A stretch of DNA of 64,000 bases from DAHVFK01 sp963755395 (GTDB lineage Bacteria; Pseudomonadota; Gammaproteobacteria; Burkholderiales; SG8-39): NCBI GenBank assembly GCA_963755395.1, contig CAVWJJ010000003.1:248001-312000 (forward strand), read 5' to 3'. The notes under the pieces were generated by a model. It was not told the DNA's origin. It did not search any database and saw only the letters and a program-made list of their open reading frames with translations. The position numbers were made by a program, and so were the translations under genes. Positions 42,279-51,352 of this stretch are shown piece after piece (the stretch's first letter is position 1; every line of letters begins with the position of its first letter).

Positions 42279-43086
42279 TCAAGCGTCAAGCGCCGCGCGG
42301 ATCGGCCTGATCAGATCCCGGACGCGGGTCGACCGCATGCTCGGGGCCAGCGGCTTCGATTTCCTGAATGATGCGGCTGCCGATCACGACCGCGTCGGCA
42401 ATCTCGGCGACGCGTCGCGCGGATTGCGCATCGCGGATGCCGAAGCCGACGCCGATCGGCAAGCTGCGTGGCCGCGCGGAGAAGTGGGATGCGGTTTGCG
42501 ACGTCCGTTAGATCGAGGTTCGCCGCGCCGGTCACGCCCTTGAGCGAAACGTAGTACAAGTAGCCGCGCCCCTATGCGGGCCACCTCGCTCGATGCGCGC
42601 TTCGGGGTTGAGGTGGGTGCAAGCAGGAAGATCGGGTCGATCCCACCGCTCTTGGCCAGTGCCGCGAATGACCGCAGCCTCCTCCGGCGGATAATCCACG
42701 ACGATCACGCCGTCGACGCCCGCGCTTGCCGCCGAGGCGACGAAACTTCTCGCCGCCCATCGCCTCGATGGGATTGGCATAACCCATCAGCACCACCGGG
42801 GTATGCAGCGTCCTGATCGCGAAACCCGCGCACCATATCGAGCACGTCCGCAAGGCCGACGCCATTCGCCAGGGCGCGCTCGGCCGAGCGCTGGATCACG
42901 GGTCCGTCGGCCATCGGATCGGAGAACGGCACGCCGAGCTCGATAATGTCCGCGCCGGCCTCGACCAGCGCGTCGCATCAGCGGGACCGTGAGAGCAGGT
43001 ACCGGATCGCCCGCCGTGATGTACGGTATCAGCGCCTTGCGCCCCTGATTGCGTAGCGACGCGAAACGAGAGTCGATGCGCGACAT
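42279..43086 (-). CDS. trpA: Tryptophan synthase alpha chain (frame disturbed)
   Basis: Cleaves indole-3-glycerol phosphate to indole, passed to TrpB. Starts MSRIDSRFASLRNQGRKALI followed by PYITAGDP. Seen in other frames: VPFSDPMADGPVIQRSAERAL with the catalytic Asp, VVLMGYANPIEAMG, GVDGVIVVDYPPEEA, YYVSLKGVTGAANLDL, GFGIRDA and DAVVIGSRIIQEIEAAGPEHAV. The end VRDLIRPIRAALDA with stop at 42279 assumes one more break near 42330; otherwise a stop at 42286 is read. Three bases after trpB. Confidence 0.9.
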
Positions 43087-43089
43087 CGT

Positions 43090-44290
43090 CTAGAACACGA
43101 TGCCCGAGCGTTGCGCGACGGTGTGCATGTCCTTGTCGCCGCGCCCGGACAGGTTGACCAGCAGAATCGCATCGCGGCCGAGCGTCGGGGCGATCTTGGT
43201 CGCGTATGCGAGCGGCGTGGCTCGACTCCAGCGCCGGAATGATGCCCTCGATACGGCACAGCTCATGGAATGCCCGTAGCGCCTCGTCGTCGGTGACCGC
43301 GACGTACTCGGCGCGGCCGCTGTCCTTCAGCCAGGCGTGCTCCGGCCCGACGCCCGGGTAATCGAGGCCCGCTGAGATGGAATGCGTCTCGATGATCTGG
43401 CCATTGGCGTCCTGCATCAGATAGGTGCGGTTGCCGTGCAGCACGCCCGGCGTGCCGGCGCAGAGGGACGCCGCGTGTTTTCCGGTCGCGAGCCCCTGCC
43501 CCCCCGCTTCGACGCCGATCAGCCGCACCGATTCGTCGGGCAGGTAGGCATGGAAGATGCCCATGGCGTTCGAGCCGCCGCCTACGCAGGCGATCACGGC
43601 GTCCGGTTGGCGTCCGGCGATCTCCGGCATCTGCTGCAGACATTCTTCGCCGATCACTGCCTGGAAGTCGCGCACCATCATCGGATAGGGATGCGGTCCG
43701 GCGACCGTGCCGATGATGTAGAACGTGTTCTCGACGTTCGTCACCCAGTCGCGCATCGCTTCGTTGAGCGCATCCTTGAGCGTCCTGGAGCCGGATTCGA
43801 CCGGCACCACCGTGGCGCCCAGCAGCTTCATGCGGTAGACGTTCGCGGCCTGGCGCTTGACGTCTTCCGAGCCCATGTAGACGACGCACTCCATGCCGTA
43901 GCGCGCCGCGACCGTTGCGGTCGCGACGCCATGCTGGCCCGCGCCGGTTTCCGCGATCACGCGCGGCTTGCCCATGCGCGCGCGAGCAGCGCCTGGCCTA
44001 CCGTGTTGTTGATCTTGTGCGCGCCGGTGTGGTTCAGGTCTTCGCGCTTGAGATAGATCTGCGCGCCGCCATACTTCTGCGACAGACGCTTCGCGTGGTA
44101 GACCGGGCTTGGCCGACCGACGTAATGCTTCAGCTCGTAGCGCAATTCCGCCGCAAATGCCGGATCCTTGCGGCAGTATTCGTACGCCTGCCCGCAATTC
44201 GTCCAGTGCGTGGATCAGGGTTTCGGCGACGAACACTCCCCCATAGGGGCCGAAGTGTCCGCGCGCGTCGGGAAGCTCATCCATCTGCAT
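43090..44290 (-). CDS. trpB: Tryptophan synthase beta chain (frame disturbed)
   Basis: PLP enzyme joining indole and serine to tryptophan. Starts MQMDELPDARGHFGPYGGVF. The PLP Lys lies in LNHTGAHKINNTVGQALLA, then ETGAGQHGVATATVAARYG, MGSEDVKRQAANVYRM, PYPMMVRDFQAVIGEE, the phosphate loop CVGGGSNAMGIF and the end KDMHTVAQRSGIVF with stop at 43090. Breaks are near 44190 (one C too many: CGG G[C]AG), about 43982 and about 43220. About 400 residues if repaired. The start overlaps trpF by 14 bases. Confidence 0.93.
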
Positions 44291-44897
44291 TTCTGACCTC
44301 CGCCATGAAGGCTGCAATCTTGGCCGAGTCCTTTATGCCCTTGGCGGACTCGACCCCACTCGAAACATCTACCCCCCATGGCTGGACGCGACGGATCGCG
44401 TCGCGAACGTTTTCGGTCGTCAGGCCGCCGGACAGGATCAGTGGACGGGGTCGCTGGCGAGGAACCACCGACCAGTCGAAGCTGGTTCCAGTACCGCCGT
44501 ACGCCTCGACGTAGGCGTCCGCCAGCCAACCGCTCGCGCCCATGTAAGGCTGCAGGTATTCTAGCAAATCGACCCCTTCCTTCACGCGACAAGCCTTGAG
44601 ATAGGGGAGTCCGAAGCGCTCGCAGAACTCCGGCGGCTCGTCGCCATGGAACTGCAGCGCGCCCGGGCGAACCCGCTCGATCACGCGTTCGACCTCGTCG
44701 CGGCTCGGATCGACGAACAACGCGACTGCCGTGACGAACGCGGGCAGCCCGTCACGCAGTATGCGAGCCCGCTCATGTGACAAAAAGCGGCGGCTGGCGG
44801 GATAGAACACCAGGCCGATGGCGTCCGCCCCTGCCTCGCAGGCAGCTCGCGCATCCTCGGCGCGCGTTATGCCGCAGATCTTTACCCGGGTACGCAT
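44277..44897 (-). CDS. trpF: Phosphoribosylanthranilate isomerase
   Basis: Amadori rearrangement in tryptophan synthesis. 206 residues, TIM barrel. VKICGITRAEDARAACEAGADAIG with the catalytic Cys, FYPASRRFLS, VALFVDPSRDEVERVI, LQFHGDEPPEFCERFG, and PLILSGGLTTENVRDAI followed by VDVSSGVESAKGIKD with the phosphate-binding loop. Frame intact. Between truA (three bases) and trpB (14-base overlap), giving trpF-trpB-trpA; the other trp genes are not in this window. Confidence 0.95.
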   Translation of the reverse strand: MRTRVKICGITRAEDARAACEAGADAIGLVFYPASRRFLSHERARILRDGLPAFVTAVALFVDPSRDEVERVIERVRPGALQFHGDEPPEFCERFGLPYLKACRVKEGVDLLEYLQPYMGASGWLADAYVEAYGGTGTSFDWSVVPRQRPRPLILSGGLTTENVRDAIRRVQPWGVDVSSGVESAKGIKDSAKIAAFMAEVRNADG

Positions 44898-44900
44898 CGC

Positions 44901-45692
44901 TCAGATCTCGACTGGCAGCGCGGTCGGCGCACGACGTGCGCTCGGCAGACCCCATTTAGGGGCGTAGTCGACGGCTTCGAGATAGAGTCCCTCGGGGCCG
45001 AAAGTCGGCGCGGCGCGCGCGCGCTCACGCGATGCCAGCACGTCGCGCACCCAAGCCGGAGGATGCTTGCCCACGCCGACGTACACCAGCGTTCCGACGA
45101 TATTTCGAACCATGTGGTGCAGGAATGCGTTAGCTGTGATGACGAAGTCGATCCGATCGCCAACGCGCTCGATTTCGAGTCGATTCACGCACCGCACCGG
45201 CGTCTTCGCCTGGCACTCGGCTGAGCGAAAAGCGGAAAAATCATGTTCGCCGACGAGAAACTGGGCCGCGCGGCGCATCGACTCGACGTCGAGAGCGCGA
45301 TGGAACCACCCGACATGGCGCGCGGCGAGCGCTGGCCGGACGTCGCGATTGAGCAGGATGTACCGATAGCCGCGGGATATCGCGCTAAAACGGGCATGAA
45401 AGGCGCCGTCGACCGGCTGCACCCACAACACCGCGACCGAGTCGGGCAGCATCGCGTTTACGCCCCTTACCCAGGCGCTGTCCGGACGCGCTACGGGGGG
45501 ATCGAAGTGGATCACCTGCTCGCACGCATGCACTCCTCGGTCAGTGCGCCCCGCGCAGGTGACCTTTACGCTCTCGCCCGCAATTGCCGCTATCGCCGCC
45601 TGCAGCGCGTCCTGCACCGTGCCGCCGCCCGGCTGAGTCTGCCAGCCCAGGTATCGGCTGCCGTCATATTCGATGCCGAGTGCGAGTCGCAT
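44901..45692 (-). CDS. truA: tRNA pseudouridine synthase A
   Basis: Makes pseudouridine 38-40 in tRNA anticodon stems. 263 residues. LGIEYDGSRYLGWQTQPGGGTVQ at the N-terminus (by its parts EYDGSRYLGWQ), the catalytic Asp in CAGRTDRGVHACEQVIHFD, YRYILLNRDVRPALAARHVGW and the C-terminal ANAFLHHMVRNIVGTLVYVGVG. Frame intact. Its ATG is only a few bases after the U-tract of the fimV terminator, so little leader remains for an independent ribosome site. Confidence 0.95.
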   Translation of the reverse strand: MRLALGIEYDGSRYLGWQTQPGGGTVQDALQAAIAAIAGESVKVTCAGRTDRGVHACEQVIHFDPPVARPDSAWVRGVNAMLPDSVAVLWVQPVDGAFHARFSAISRGYRYILLNRDVRPALAARHVGWFHRALDVESMRRAAQFLVGEHDFSAFRSAECQAKTPVRCVNRLEIERVGDRIDFVITANAFLHHMVRNIVGTLVYVGVGKHPPAWVRDVLASRERARAAPTFGPEGLYLEAVDYAPKWGLPSARRAPTALPVEI

Positions 45693-45700
45693 GCCGGAAA

Positions 45701-45742
45701 AAATTTAGCCACGGTACCGCGCAGAAGCGCGGCCCGTGGCTA
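45701..45742 (-). terminator. Strong rho-independent terminator between fimV and truA
   Basis: TAGCCACGG at 45706-45714 pairs with CCGTGGCTA at 45734-45742, and the inner CCGCGC pairs with GCGCGG around an AGAA loop. On the minus strand it is followed by AAATTTTTT. It terminates fimV, and its T-run ends six bases before the truA start codon. Confidence 0.88.
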
Positions 45743-45760
45743 ATTGTAAGGGGTTTGCTC

Positions 45761-48322
45761 TCAGCCCAGGCTGGAGAGCATCTGCTTGGCTTGGCTTTGT
45801 TGCGCGTTGTCGCCCTCTTTTACCACCTCGTTAAGCAACTCGCGCGCGCCGTCCTTGTCGCCCATCTCCTCGTATGCCTTCGCCAGATCGAGCTTGGTGG
45901 CAACTTCCTGCCACTTCGGATCCGTGCTCGTGGTCGAGGCCGCGCCGTCGCCCGGCGCGCCGAGGTCCAGACTGATCAAGGACAGGTCGAGTGGCGCCGG
46001 CTCCGCGGCAGGCGCCGGCATTGGCTTGGTGTCGGCGGTGTCAAGATCGAGATTGAAATCCATCGATCCCAGCGTATCCGCGGCCGATGGTCGCGGCGTC
46101 CCCGGGGACCCGAAGCTGATCCGTTCGCTATCGGGCGTTTTCCGCGCGTCCCCCCCGCCCAGGCCGAGATCGAAATCGAGACCCGCCGGCTCCGTCTTGG
46201 GTTCGGCGTTTTTGTCCATGATCAGCGTTCCGCCCTTGGCGAAATCGCCCGCCTTCATCGTGTTGGTGCTCGAGCCGATATCGAAGTCGAGCGCTGCCGC
46301 ATCCTGTTGTTTGCCTTGGTCCTCGCCTACGTCCAGGGGAATGTCCGGACTTACGGGCGTCGAGGCGGCGTCCAGATCGAAATCCAGGTTCGGCACCGGC
46401 GCGCGCTCGGCAGCGGACTCCAGAACCCGGGTGCCAGCGCGGGTCTCTCCCGCATCTGCCGCGCCGCCGTAGAGCGAGTTCCGCGGATCGATGCTGCGAC
46501 CAAGCGCCGCGGCCTTCTCCCACTCCGGGCTCGAACCCGTGAGTGCCTGTAGCTTGCGCGCCGTCAGTTCGAACGATGTCGCGTCGCGTCGCCCGGCATA
46601 GATTTCGAGCAGTTTGGCATGGATCGCCGGGCGCTCTGTATCTTTCTGCAACGCTTCCTTGAGGATCTCCTCGGCCTGCGCATCGCGCCCGTACGCCATA
46701 TAGACGTCGGCCTCCGCGATTGGGTCGACCTCGTCCGCCTCCATGCCGCCGACGCTTGCTTGGCTTACCGAGGCTTGGCTGCCTGCGTCCGCCCCCACGG
46801 ACGGCATTCCCGCCGCACTCAAAACCGACGAGGCTCCGCCCGCGCCAGCCACCGCGTCAAACGCCCCTCCCTGAAGTGCCCCAGCCTTCTTCTTGCGGCG
46901 CCACTTCCAGGCGCCGTACCCGAGCAGGAGCACGAGCACTGCGCCCAACCCGCCCAGTGCGGCCGGGTTGTCCAGCAAGTCATCGAGCGGGCTCGGAGGC
47001 GCTTTCGGCTTGGGCGCGGGCTTCGCTGTGGGTTTGGGCGCCGGTTTGGGAGCCGGCTCAACCGCCGGCTTAGCGGGCGGTGCCATCGGCTTGGGCGCTT
47101 CGGCCTCACTGGCGGGCGCTGCCTTATGTTCTTGTGCCGCGGGGACTACCGGGGTGGGGATCGGCGTGACCGGGGCAGCTTTCTGTTGCAATTCCGCGAG
47201 CTCTTTGCTCTTCACTTCGAGCGCCTTGTCCTTCAGTTGCACGAGCTTTTGCAGATCGCTGACGTTCCTCTCCAGTTCGGCAACGCGCGATTGCGCTTCC
47301 TGCAACGCACGCTCGCGCGCAGCCCGGTCATCCTCGCGCGCCGCGCGCGCCATCGGACCGGACCCGCTGTCTGCCTTGGAGAGCTTCAATTTGTCTTGCT
47401 GCGCAGCCGGTGCGGCCTGATCCGCTGTCGAGCTGATTCGTCCGCTGACTGCGCGCTCTCCGGCGCCAGCACTCGTCGCGGGAGCGACCGCCGCAAGCTT
47501 GCGGCGATAGGCTCCGAAGTCAGCCATTTGCGATCGCACGAGCCGCCTGGCGTCCTCCGGGTCGATCGCCGTGACAGTCTCCTGGTCGGGTACGTCGAGG
47601 ATCTGGCCCGCGCGCACCAGATTAATGTTGTCGCGGATGAACGCCTCCCGGTTTGCGCGGTACAGCGCGATCAGCATCTGGTTGTAGGTAATGCCGGGCC
47701 TCAGGTTTTCACGCGCGATCGCGCCCAAGGTATCGCCCTTCTTCACTTCACGCGTGGCGGGGGGCTTCGATTCCGGCGCTGCCGCCGGCTTGGGCGCGGG
47801 GGTCGGGGCGGGCGCCACCGCAGGGGCGGGAGCGGAGGCCGCTTCGAGCGGCCGCTCCTGGACCGGCGCCTGAGCGGCCGGCGCTTGCGCCGGCCTTTCG
47901 ATCGGCGTCGTAGATCGCGCAGGACTGATCGCCTGCGTCGCCTTGAATTCCGGTGGATCGAGCAGGAATGTGTATTCGCGCACGAGCCGTCCGCTCGACC
48001 ACTGCAGTTCGACCAGAATATCCAGGAACGGCTCGTTTACCGGTTGCGTGGTGGTGACCTTGAGCACCGGCTTGCCGTTGCGCTTCTCCACGTCGAACTT
48101 TATGCCGAGCAGCACCGGATTGAACTCGATGCCTGCCTGGCGGAAAGCATCCTGCGATGGCAGGCGAGCCGTTACAGAGTCCGTCTCGCCGGGCTGTTCC
48201 GATACGATCTGGATCTCCGCGTTCAGCGGCTGTCCGAGCGCCGACAGAACGTGCAAATTCCCAAGACCCACCGCATGGGCGAGCAAGGGAACGGCCAGCA
48301 GCGCCGCGGCGAAAATTCTCAT
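45761..48322 (-). CDS. fimV: FimV-like pilus assembly and polar hub protein
   Basis: 853 residues from ATG 48322 (the frame is open to a TTG at 48358). Signal peptide FAAALLAVPLLAHAV, FimV N-terminal domain (GLGNLHVLSALGQPLNAEIQ), Pro/Ala linker, a LysM domain at about 190-245 (VKKGDTLGAIARENL, INLVRAGQILDVPD), a coiled coil (ALQEAQSRVAELERNVSDLQ), another Pro/Ala/Lys linker, one membrane helix (LGGLGAVLVLLLGYGAWKW), and a long acidic cytoplasmic tail. The tail has TPR-like units and ends in the FimV C-terminal motif KLDLAKAYEEMGDKDGARELL. It binds peptidoglycan and supports type IV pili and cell polarity; pilW in this window is in the same system. Confidence 0.9.
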   Translation of the reverse strand: MRIFAAALLAVPLLAHAVGLGNLHVLSALGQPLNAEIQIVSEQPGETDSVTARLPSQDAFRQAGIEFNPVLLGIKFDVEKRNGKPVLKVTTTQPVNEPFLDILVELQWSSGRLVREYTFLLDPPEFKATQAISPARSTTPIERPAQAPAAQAPVQERPLEAASAPAPAVAPAPTPAPKPAAAPESKPPATREVKKGDTLGAIARENLRPGITYNQMLIALYRANREAFIRDNINLVRAGQILDVPDQETVTAIDPEDARRLVRSQMADFGAYRRKLAAVAPATSAGAGERAVSGRISSTADQAAPAAQQDKLKLSKADSGSGPMARAAREDDRAARERALQEAQSRVAELERNVSDLQKLVQLKDKALEVKSKELAELQQKAAPVTPIPTPVVPAAQEHKAAPASEAEAPKPMAPPAKPAVEPAPKPAPKPTAKPAPKPKAPPSPLDDLLDNPAALGGLGAVLVLLLGYGAWKWRRKKKAGALQGGAFDAVAGAGGASSVLSAAGMPSVGADAGSQASVSQASVGGMEADEVDPIAEADVYMAYGRDAQAEEILKEALQKDTERPAIHAKLLEIYAGRRDATSFELTARKLQALTGSSPEWEKAAALGRSIDPRNSLYGGAADAGETRAGTRVLESAAERAPVPNLDFDLDAASTPVSPDIPLDVGEDQGKQQDAAALDFDIGSSTNTMKAGDFAKGGTLIMDKNAEPKTEPAGLDFDLGLGGGDARKTPDSERISFGSPGTPRPSAADTLGSMDFNLDLDTADTKPMPAPAAEPAPLDLSLISLDLGAPGDGAASTTSTDPKWQEVATKLDLAKAYEEMGDKDGARELLNEVVKEGDNAQQSQAKQMLSSLG

Positions 48323-48374
48323 TGTGATGGATTTGCCCACGGTCCCACCCTGACTCAATTTGCGGTCCCCAAGT

Positions 48375-48403
48375 AAAATAACATCATGGTGTTAGGCTTG
48401 CAA
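48375..48403 (-). promoter_or_regulatory. Probable sigma-70 promoter of fimV
   Basis: On the minus strand TTGCAA (48403-48398) and TATTTT (48380-48375) are 17 bases apart, in the 172-base gap between asd and fimV. Transcription would start near 48368, favouring translation from ATG 48322. I see nothing else definite in this gap. Confidence 0.45.
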
Positions 48404-48494
48404 GCTGAGAGATTTTCTCGATTCTTTCACCTTCGCGCCGGAAGCTGTTATGAGATTTTGCCGCATCGAGGTCTCCGGTCGAGGCCGTTCGCCC

Positions 48495-49619
48495 TCACCG
48501 CCCGACATCTGAATCGAGCAGTATGCGCAGCATACGCCGTAGTGGTTCGGCCGCCCCCCACAGCAGCTGGTCCCCGACCGTGAAGGCAGCCAGGTAGTCT
48601 GCGCCCATCGGCAGCTTGCGCAGGCGCCCGATAGGCACCGAAAGCTTGCCGCTGACCGCAGCCGGCGTCAGCTCCGCGAGCGACTCATCGCGCCGGTTCG
48701 GGACTACCTTTACCCACTCATTGGCTTCGGCGACCATTCCTTCGATCTCGTCGAGCGGGACGTCCCGGCGCAGCTTGATCGTAAGCGCCTGGCTGTGACA
48801 GCGCATCGCGCCGATTCGCACGCAGATACCGTCGACCGGCACCGGCCGGTTGCCGCGGCCAAGAATCTTATTGGTCTCCGCCTGGCCCTTCCACTCCTCG
48901 CGGCTCTGGCCGTTACCGAGGTCCTTGTCGATCCAGGGCAGCAAACTGGCGGCGAGCGCCTGGCCGAAGTTCGCTTTTGGCAGGCCCGGCGCGCGAATTG
49001 CCTCGGTCACGGCGCGGTCGATTTCCAGCGCGCTTGAGGCGGGATCAGCGAGCAGTTTCTGCGCGCTCTCGCCGACGCGCGCCATCTGTTCGGCGAGCTC
49101 GCGCATGTTCGCCGCGCCGGCGCCGGAGGCCGCCTGGTAGGTCATGCTCGTCATCCACTCCACCAAGTCGTGCTGGAACAGCCCTGAAACTCCCATCAGC
49201 ATCAGGCTAACCGTGCAGTTGCCGCCGATGAAGTTCTTCCCGCCATTGGCGAGCGAATCCTTCACCAGTGGCATATTGACCGGGTCGAGCACGATCACCG
49301 CGTCGTCGTTCATGCGCAACGCGCTCGCCGCATCGACCCAGTAGCCGTTCCAACCCGCGGCGCGCAACCTTGGGTAGACGTCGTTGGTGTAGTCGCCCCC
49401 TTGGCAGGAAACGATCACCGGCAGCGACTTGAGCGCCACGAGATCGTTGGCGTCCAGTACCGGGCCGCTATCCCTGCCTATGTTCGGACCCTCGACGCCC
49501 GCGTGGGAAGTCGAAAAGAAGACCGGCTCGAAATGGTCGAAGTCGCGCTCGTCGCGCATGCGCTGCACGAGTACCGAACCCACCATTCCGCGCCAGCCGA
49601 CGATGCCGACCCTCAGCAT
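48495..49619 (-). CDS. asd: Aspartate-semialdehyde dehydrogenase
   Basis: NADPH-dependent reduction of aspartyl phosphate, a branch point to lysine/DAP, threonine and methionine. 374 residues from ATG 49619, preceded by AAAGGA. NADP motif VGIVGWRGMVGSVLVQRM, FFSTSHAGVEGP, the catalytic Cys in FIGGNCTVSLMLMGVSG, YQAASGAGAANMRELAEQM and the late RIGAMRCHSQALTIKL with the active His. It belongs to the Gram-negative E. coli-like class. Frame intact. Ten bases after leuB; it is co-transcribed with the leu genes by spacing. Confidence 0.96.
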   Translation of the reverse strand: MLRVGIVGWRGMVGSVLVQRMRDERDFDHFEPVFFSTSHAGVEGPNIGRDSGPVLDANDLVALKSLPVIVSCQGGDYTNDVYPRLRAAGWNGYWVDAASALRMNDDAVIVLDPVNMPLVKDSLANGGKNFIGGNCTVSLMLMGVSGLFQHDLVEWMTSMTYQAASGAGAANMRELAEQMARVGESAQKLLADPASSALEIDRAVTEAIRAPGLPKANFGQALAASLLPWIDKDLGNGQSREEWKGQAETNKILGRGNRPVPVDGICVRIGAMRCHSQALTIKLRRDVPLDEIEGMVAEANEWVKVVPNRRDESLAELTPAAVSGKLSVPIGRLRKLPMGADYLAAFTVGDQLLWGAAEPLRRMLRILLDSDVGR

Positions 49620-49629
49620 GATCCTTTCC

Positions 49630-50694
49630 TCATAGCGCGGCGACCACCGCATCGCCCATTTCGTTCGTGCCCGTCAATCGCGTGCCCGGGGTATGGATAT
49701 CCGCGCTGCGGTAGCCCTCGCGCAGCACCCGCTGCACGGCGCGCTCGACGCGGCTGGCCGCCTGTTCGAAGCCTAGCGAGTAGCGCAGCATCATCGCCGT
49801 CGAGAGGATCGTCGCCAGCGGGTTTGCCACGCCCTTGCCGGCGATGTCCGGCGCCGAGCCGTGGATCGGCTCGTACAGCCCTTTGTTGTTCGCGTCGAGC
49901 GAAGCCGAGGGGAGCATGCCTATCGACCCGGTGAGCATCGATGCTTCGTCCGACAGGATGTCCCCGAACAAGTTGCCGGTGACGATCACGTCGAATTGCT
50001 TCGGATTGCGCACCAGCTGCATGGCGCAATTGTCTACGTACATATGCGTCAGATGGACATCGGGATAGGACTTTCCGACGGCCGTCACCACCTCCTTCCA
50101 CAGCTCGTGGTTTCCAGCACGTTGGCCTTATCGACCGAACACAGGCGCTTGCCGCGCTTGCGCGCGGCCTCGAAAGCGACCTGCGCGATACGCCGGATCT
50201 CGCTCTCCCGGTAGCGCATCGTGTTCGACGCCTTCGCGCTCGCCTCCGGCCAGGGTCGAGATTCCGCGCGGCTCGCCGAAATAGATGTCGCCGGTCAGCT
50301 CGCGCACTATCAGCAGGTCCAGGCCAGCGACGATCTCCGCCTTGAGCGAGGACGCCGCGGCAAGCTCCGGGTAGACCATTGCGGGGCGCAGATTCGCGAA
50401 CAATCCGAGCTCCTTGCGCAGCCGCAGAAGTCCTCGCTCCGGGCGCTTGTCGCGAGGCAGCACGTCATATTGCGGCCCGCCGATCGCCCCGAACAGGATT
50501 GCGTCTGCCCGCTGCGCGAGCTTGAGCGTCGCCTCGGGCAGAGGATCGCCCGCGGCCTCGTAGCCCGCCCCGCCGACCGGCGCCTGCTCCAGCTCAAGGT
50601 GCAGACCGTCCTCTCCCAGCCGGCGCAGCACCTTGAGCGCCTGCGCAACGATTTCGCTGCCGATCCCGTCGCCCGGCAAGACCGCGATTTTCAT
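49630..50694 (-). CDS. leuB: 3-isopropylmalate dehydrogenase (frame disturbed)
   Basis: NAD-dependent oxidative decarboxylation in leucine synthesis. The N-terminal part reads MKIAVLPGDGIGSEIVAQAL, then FGAIGGPQYDVLP, GLLRLRKELGLFANLRPAMV and LLIVRELTGDIYFGEPRGI. After a break near 50215 the next block is in a third frame (NTMRYRESEI, DKANVLETT), and after another near 50115 it continues VTAVGKSYPDVHLTHMYVDNCAMQL, NLFGDILSDEASMLTGSIGMLPSA, YEPIHGSAPDIAGKGVANPLA. The second break looks like a lost G rather than an added C. About 354 residues. Confidence 0.93.
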
Positions 50695-50700
50695 CGCGGT

Positions 50701-51342
50701 CTACCTGAACAGCCAGGGAAACTGGTCGCGCCGCCTGGCCTCGAAAGCGCGGATCTCATCGGCGTGCTGCAGCGTCTGACCGATGTCGTCGAGGCCGTTC
50801 AGCAGCGAATGCTTGCGGAGGGCATCGACCTCGAATCTATAGCGGCGCGAGCCGTCGGTGTTCGACACCGTTTGCTGCTCGAGGTCCACCACCAGCCGAA
50901 ACCCGGGGAACGCCGCGCAGTCGTAGAACAGCGCGTCGACTTCGGCTTCAGTCAGCACGATCGGCAGCAGGCCATTCTTGAAGCAGTTGTTGAAAAAGAT
51001 GTCGGCGAATGACGGCGCAATGACGCAACGGAAGCCGTAGTCCAGCAGCGCCCAGGGCGCATGCTCGCGCGAGGATCCGCAGCCGAAATTCTTGCGTGCG
51101 AGCAAGATCTCGGCCCCCTTGTAGCGCGGCTGGTTAAGCACAAAGTCCGGGTTGAGCGGCCGCTTGGAGTGATCCATCCCCGGCTCGCCATGATCGAGAT
51201 AACGCCAGGCGTCGAATAGATTCGGCCCGAAGCCCGTGCGTTTGATCGACTTCAGAAACTGCTTCGGAATGATGGCGTCGGTATCGACGTTCGCTCGATC
51301 GAGAGGTGCTACCAAGCCATTGAGTAGGGTGAATTTCTTCAT
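50701..51342 (-). CDS. leuD: 3-isopropylmalate dehydratase small subunit
   Basis: Swivel domain that completes LeuC's active site in isopropylmalate isomerisation. 213 residues from ATG 51342. LNGLVAPLDRANVDTDAIIPKQFLKSIKRTGFG (by its parts RANVDTDAIIPKQFL), RNFGCGSSREHAPWALLDYG in the form KNFGCGSSREHAPWALL, and VIAPSFADIFFNNCFKNGLLPI. Frame intact although both neighbours are disturbed. Between leuC (ten bases) and leuB (six bases). Confidence 0.95.
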   Translation of the reverse strand: MKKFTLLNGLVAPLDRANVDTDAIIPKQFLKSIKRTGFGPNLFDAWRYLDHGEPGMDHSKRPLNPDFVLNQPRYKGAEILLARKNFGCGSSREHAPWALLDYGFRCVIAPSFADIFFNNCFKNGLLPIVLTEAEVDALFYDCAAFPGFRLVVDLEQQTVSNTDGSRRYRFEVDALRKHSLLNGLDDIGQTLQHADEIRAFEARRRDQFPWLFR

Positions 51343-51352
51343 CGCGCTCACT

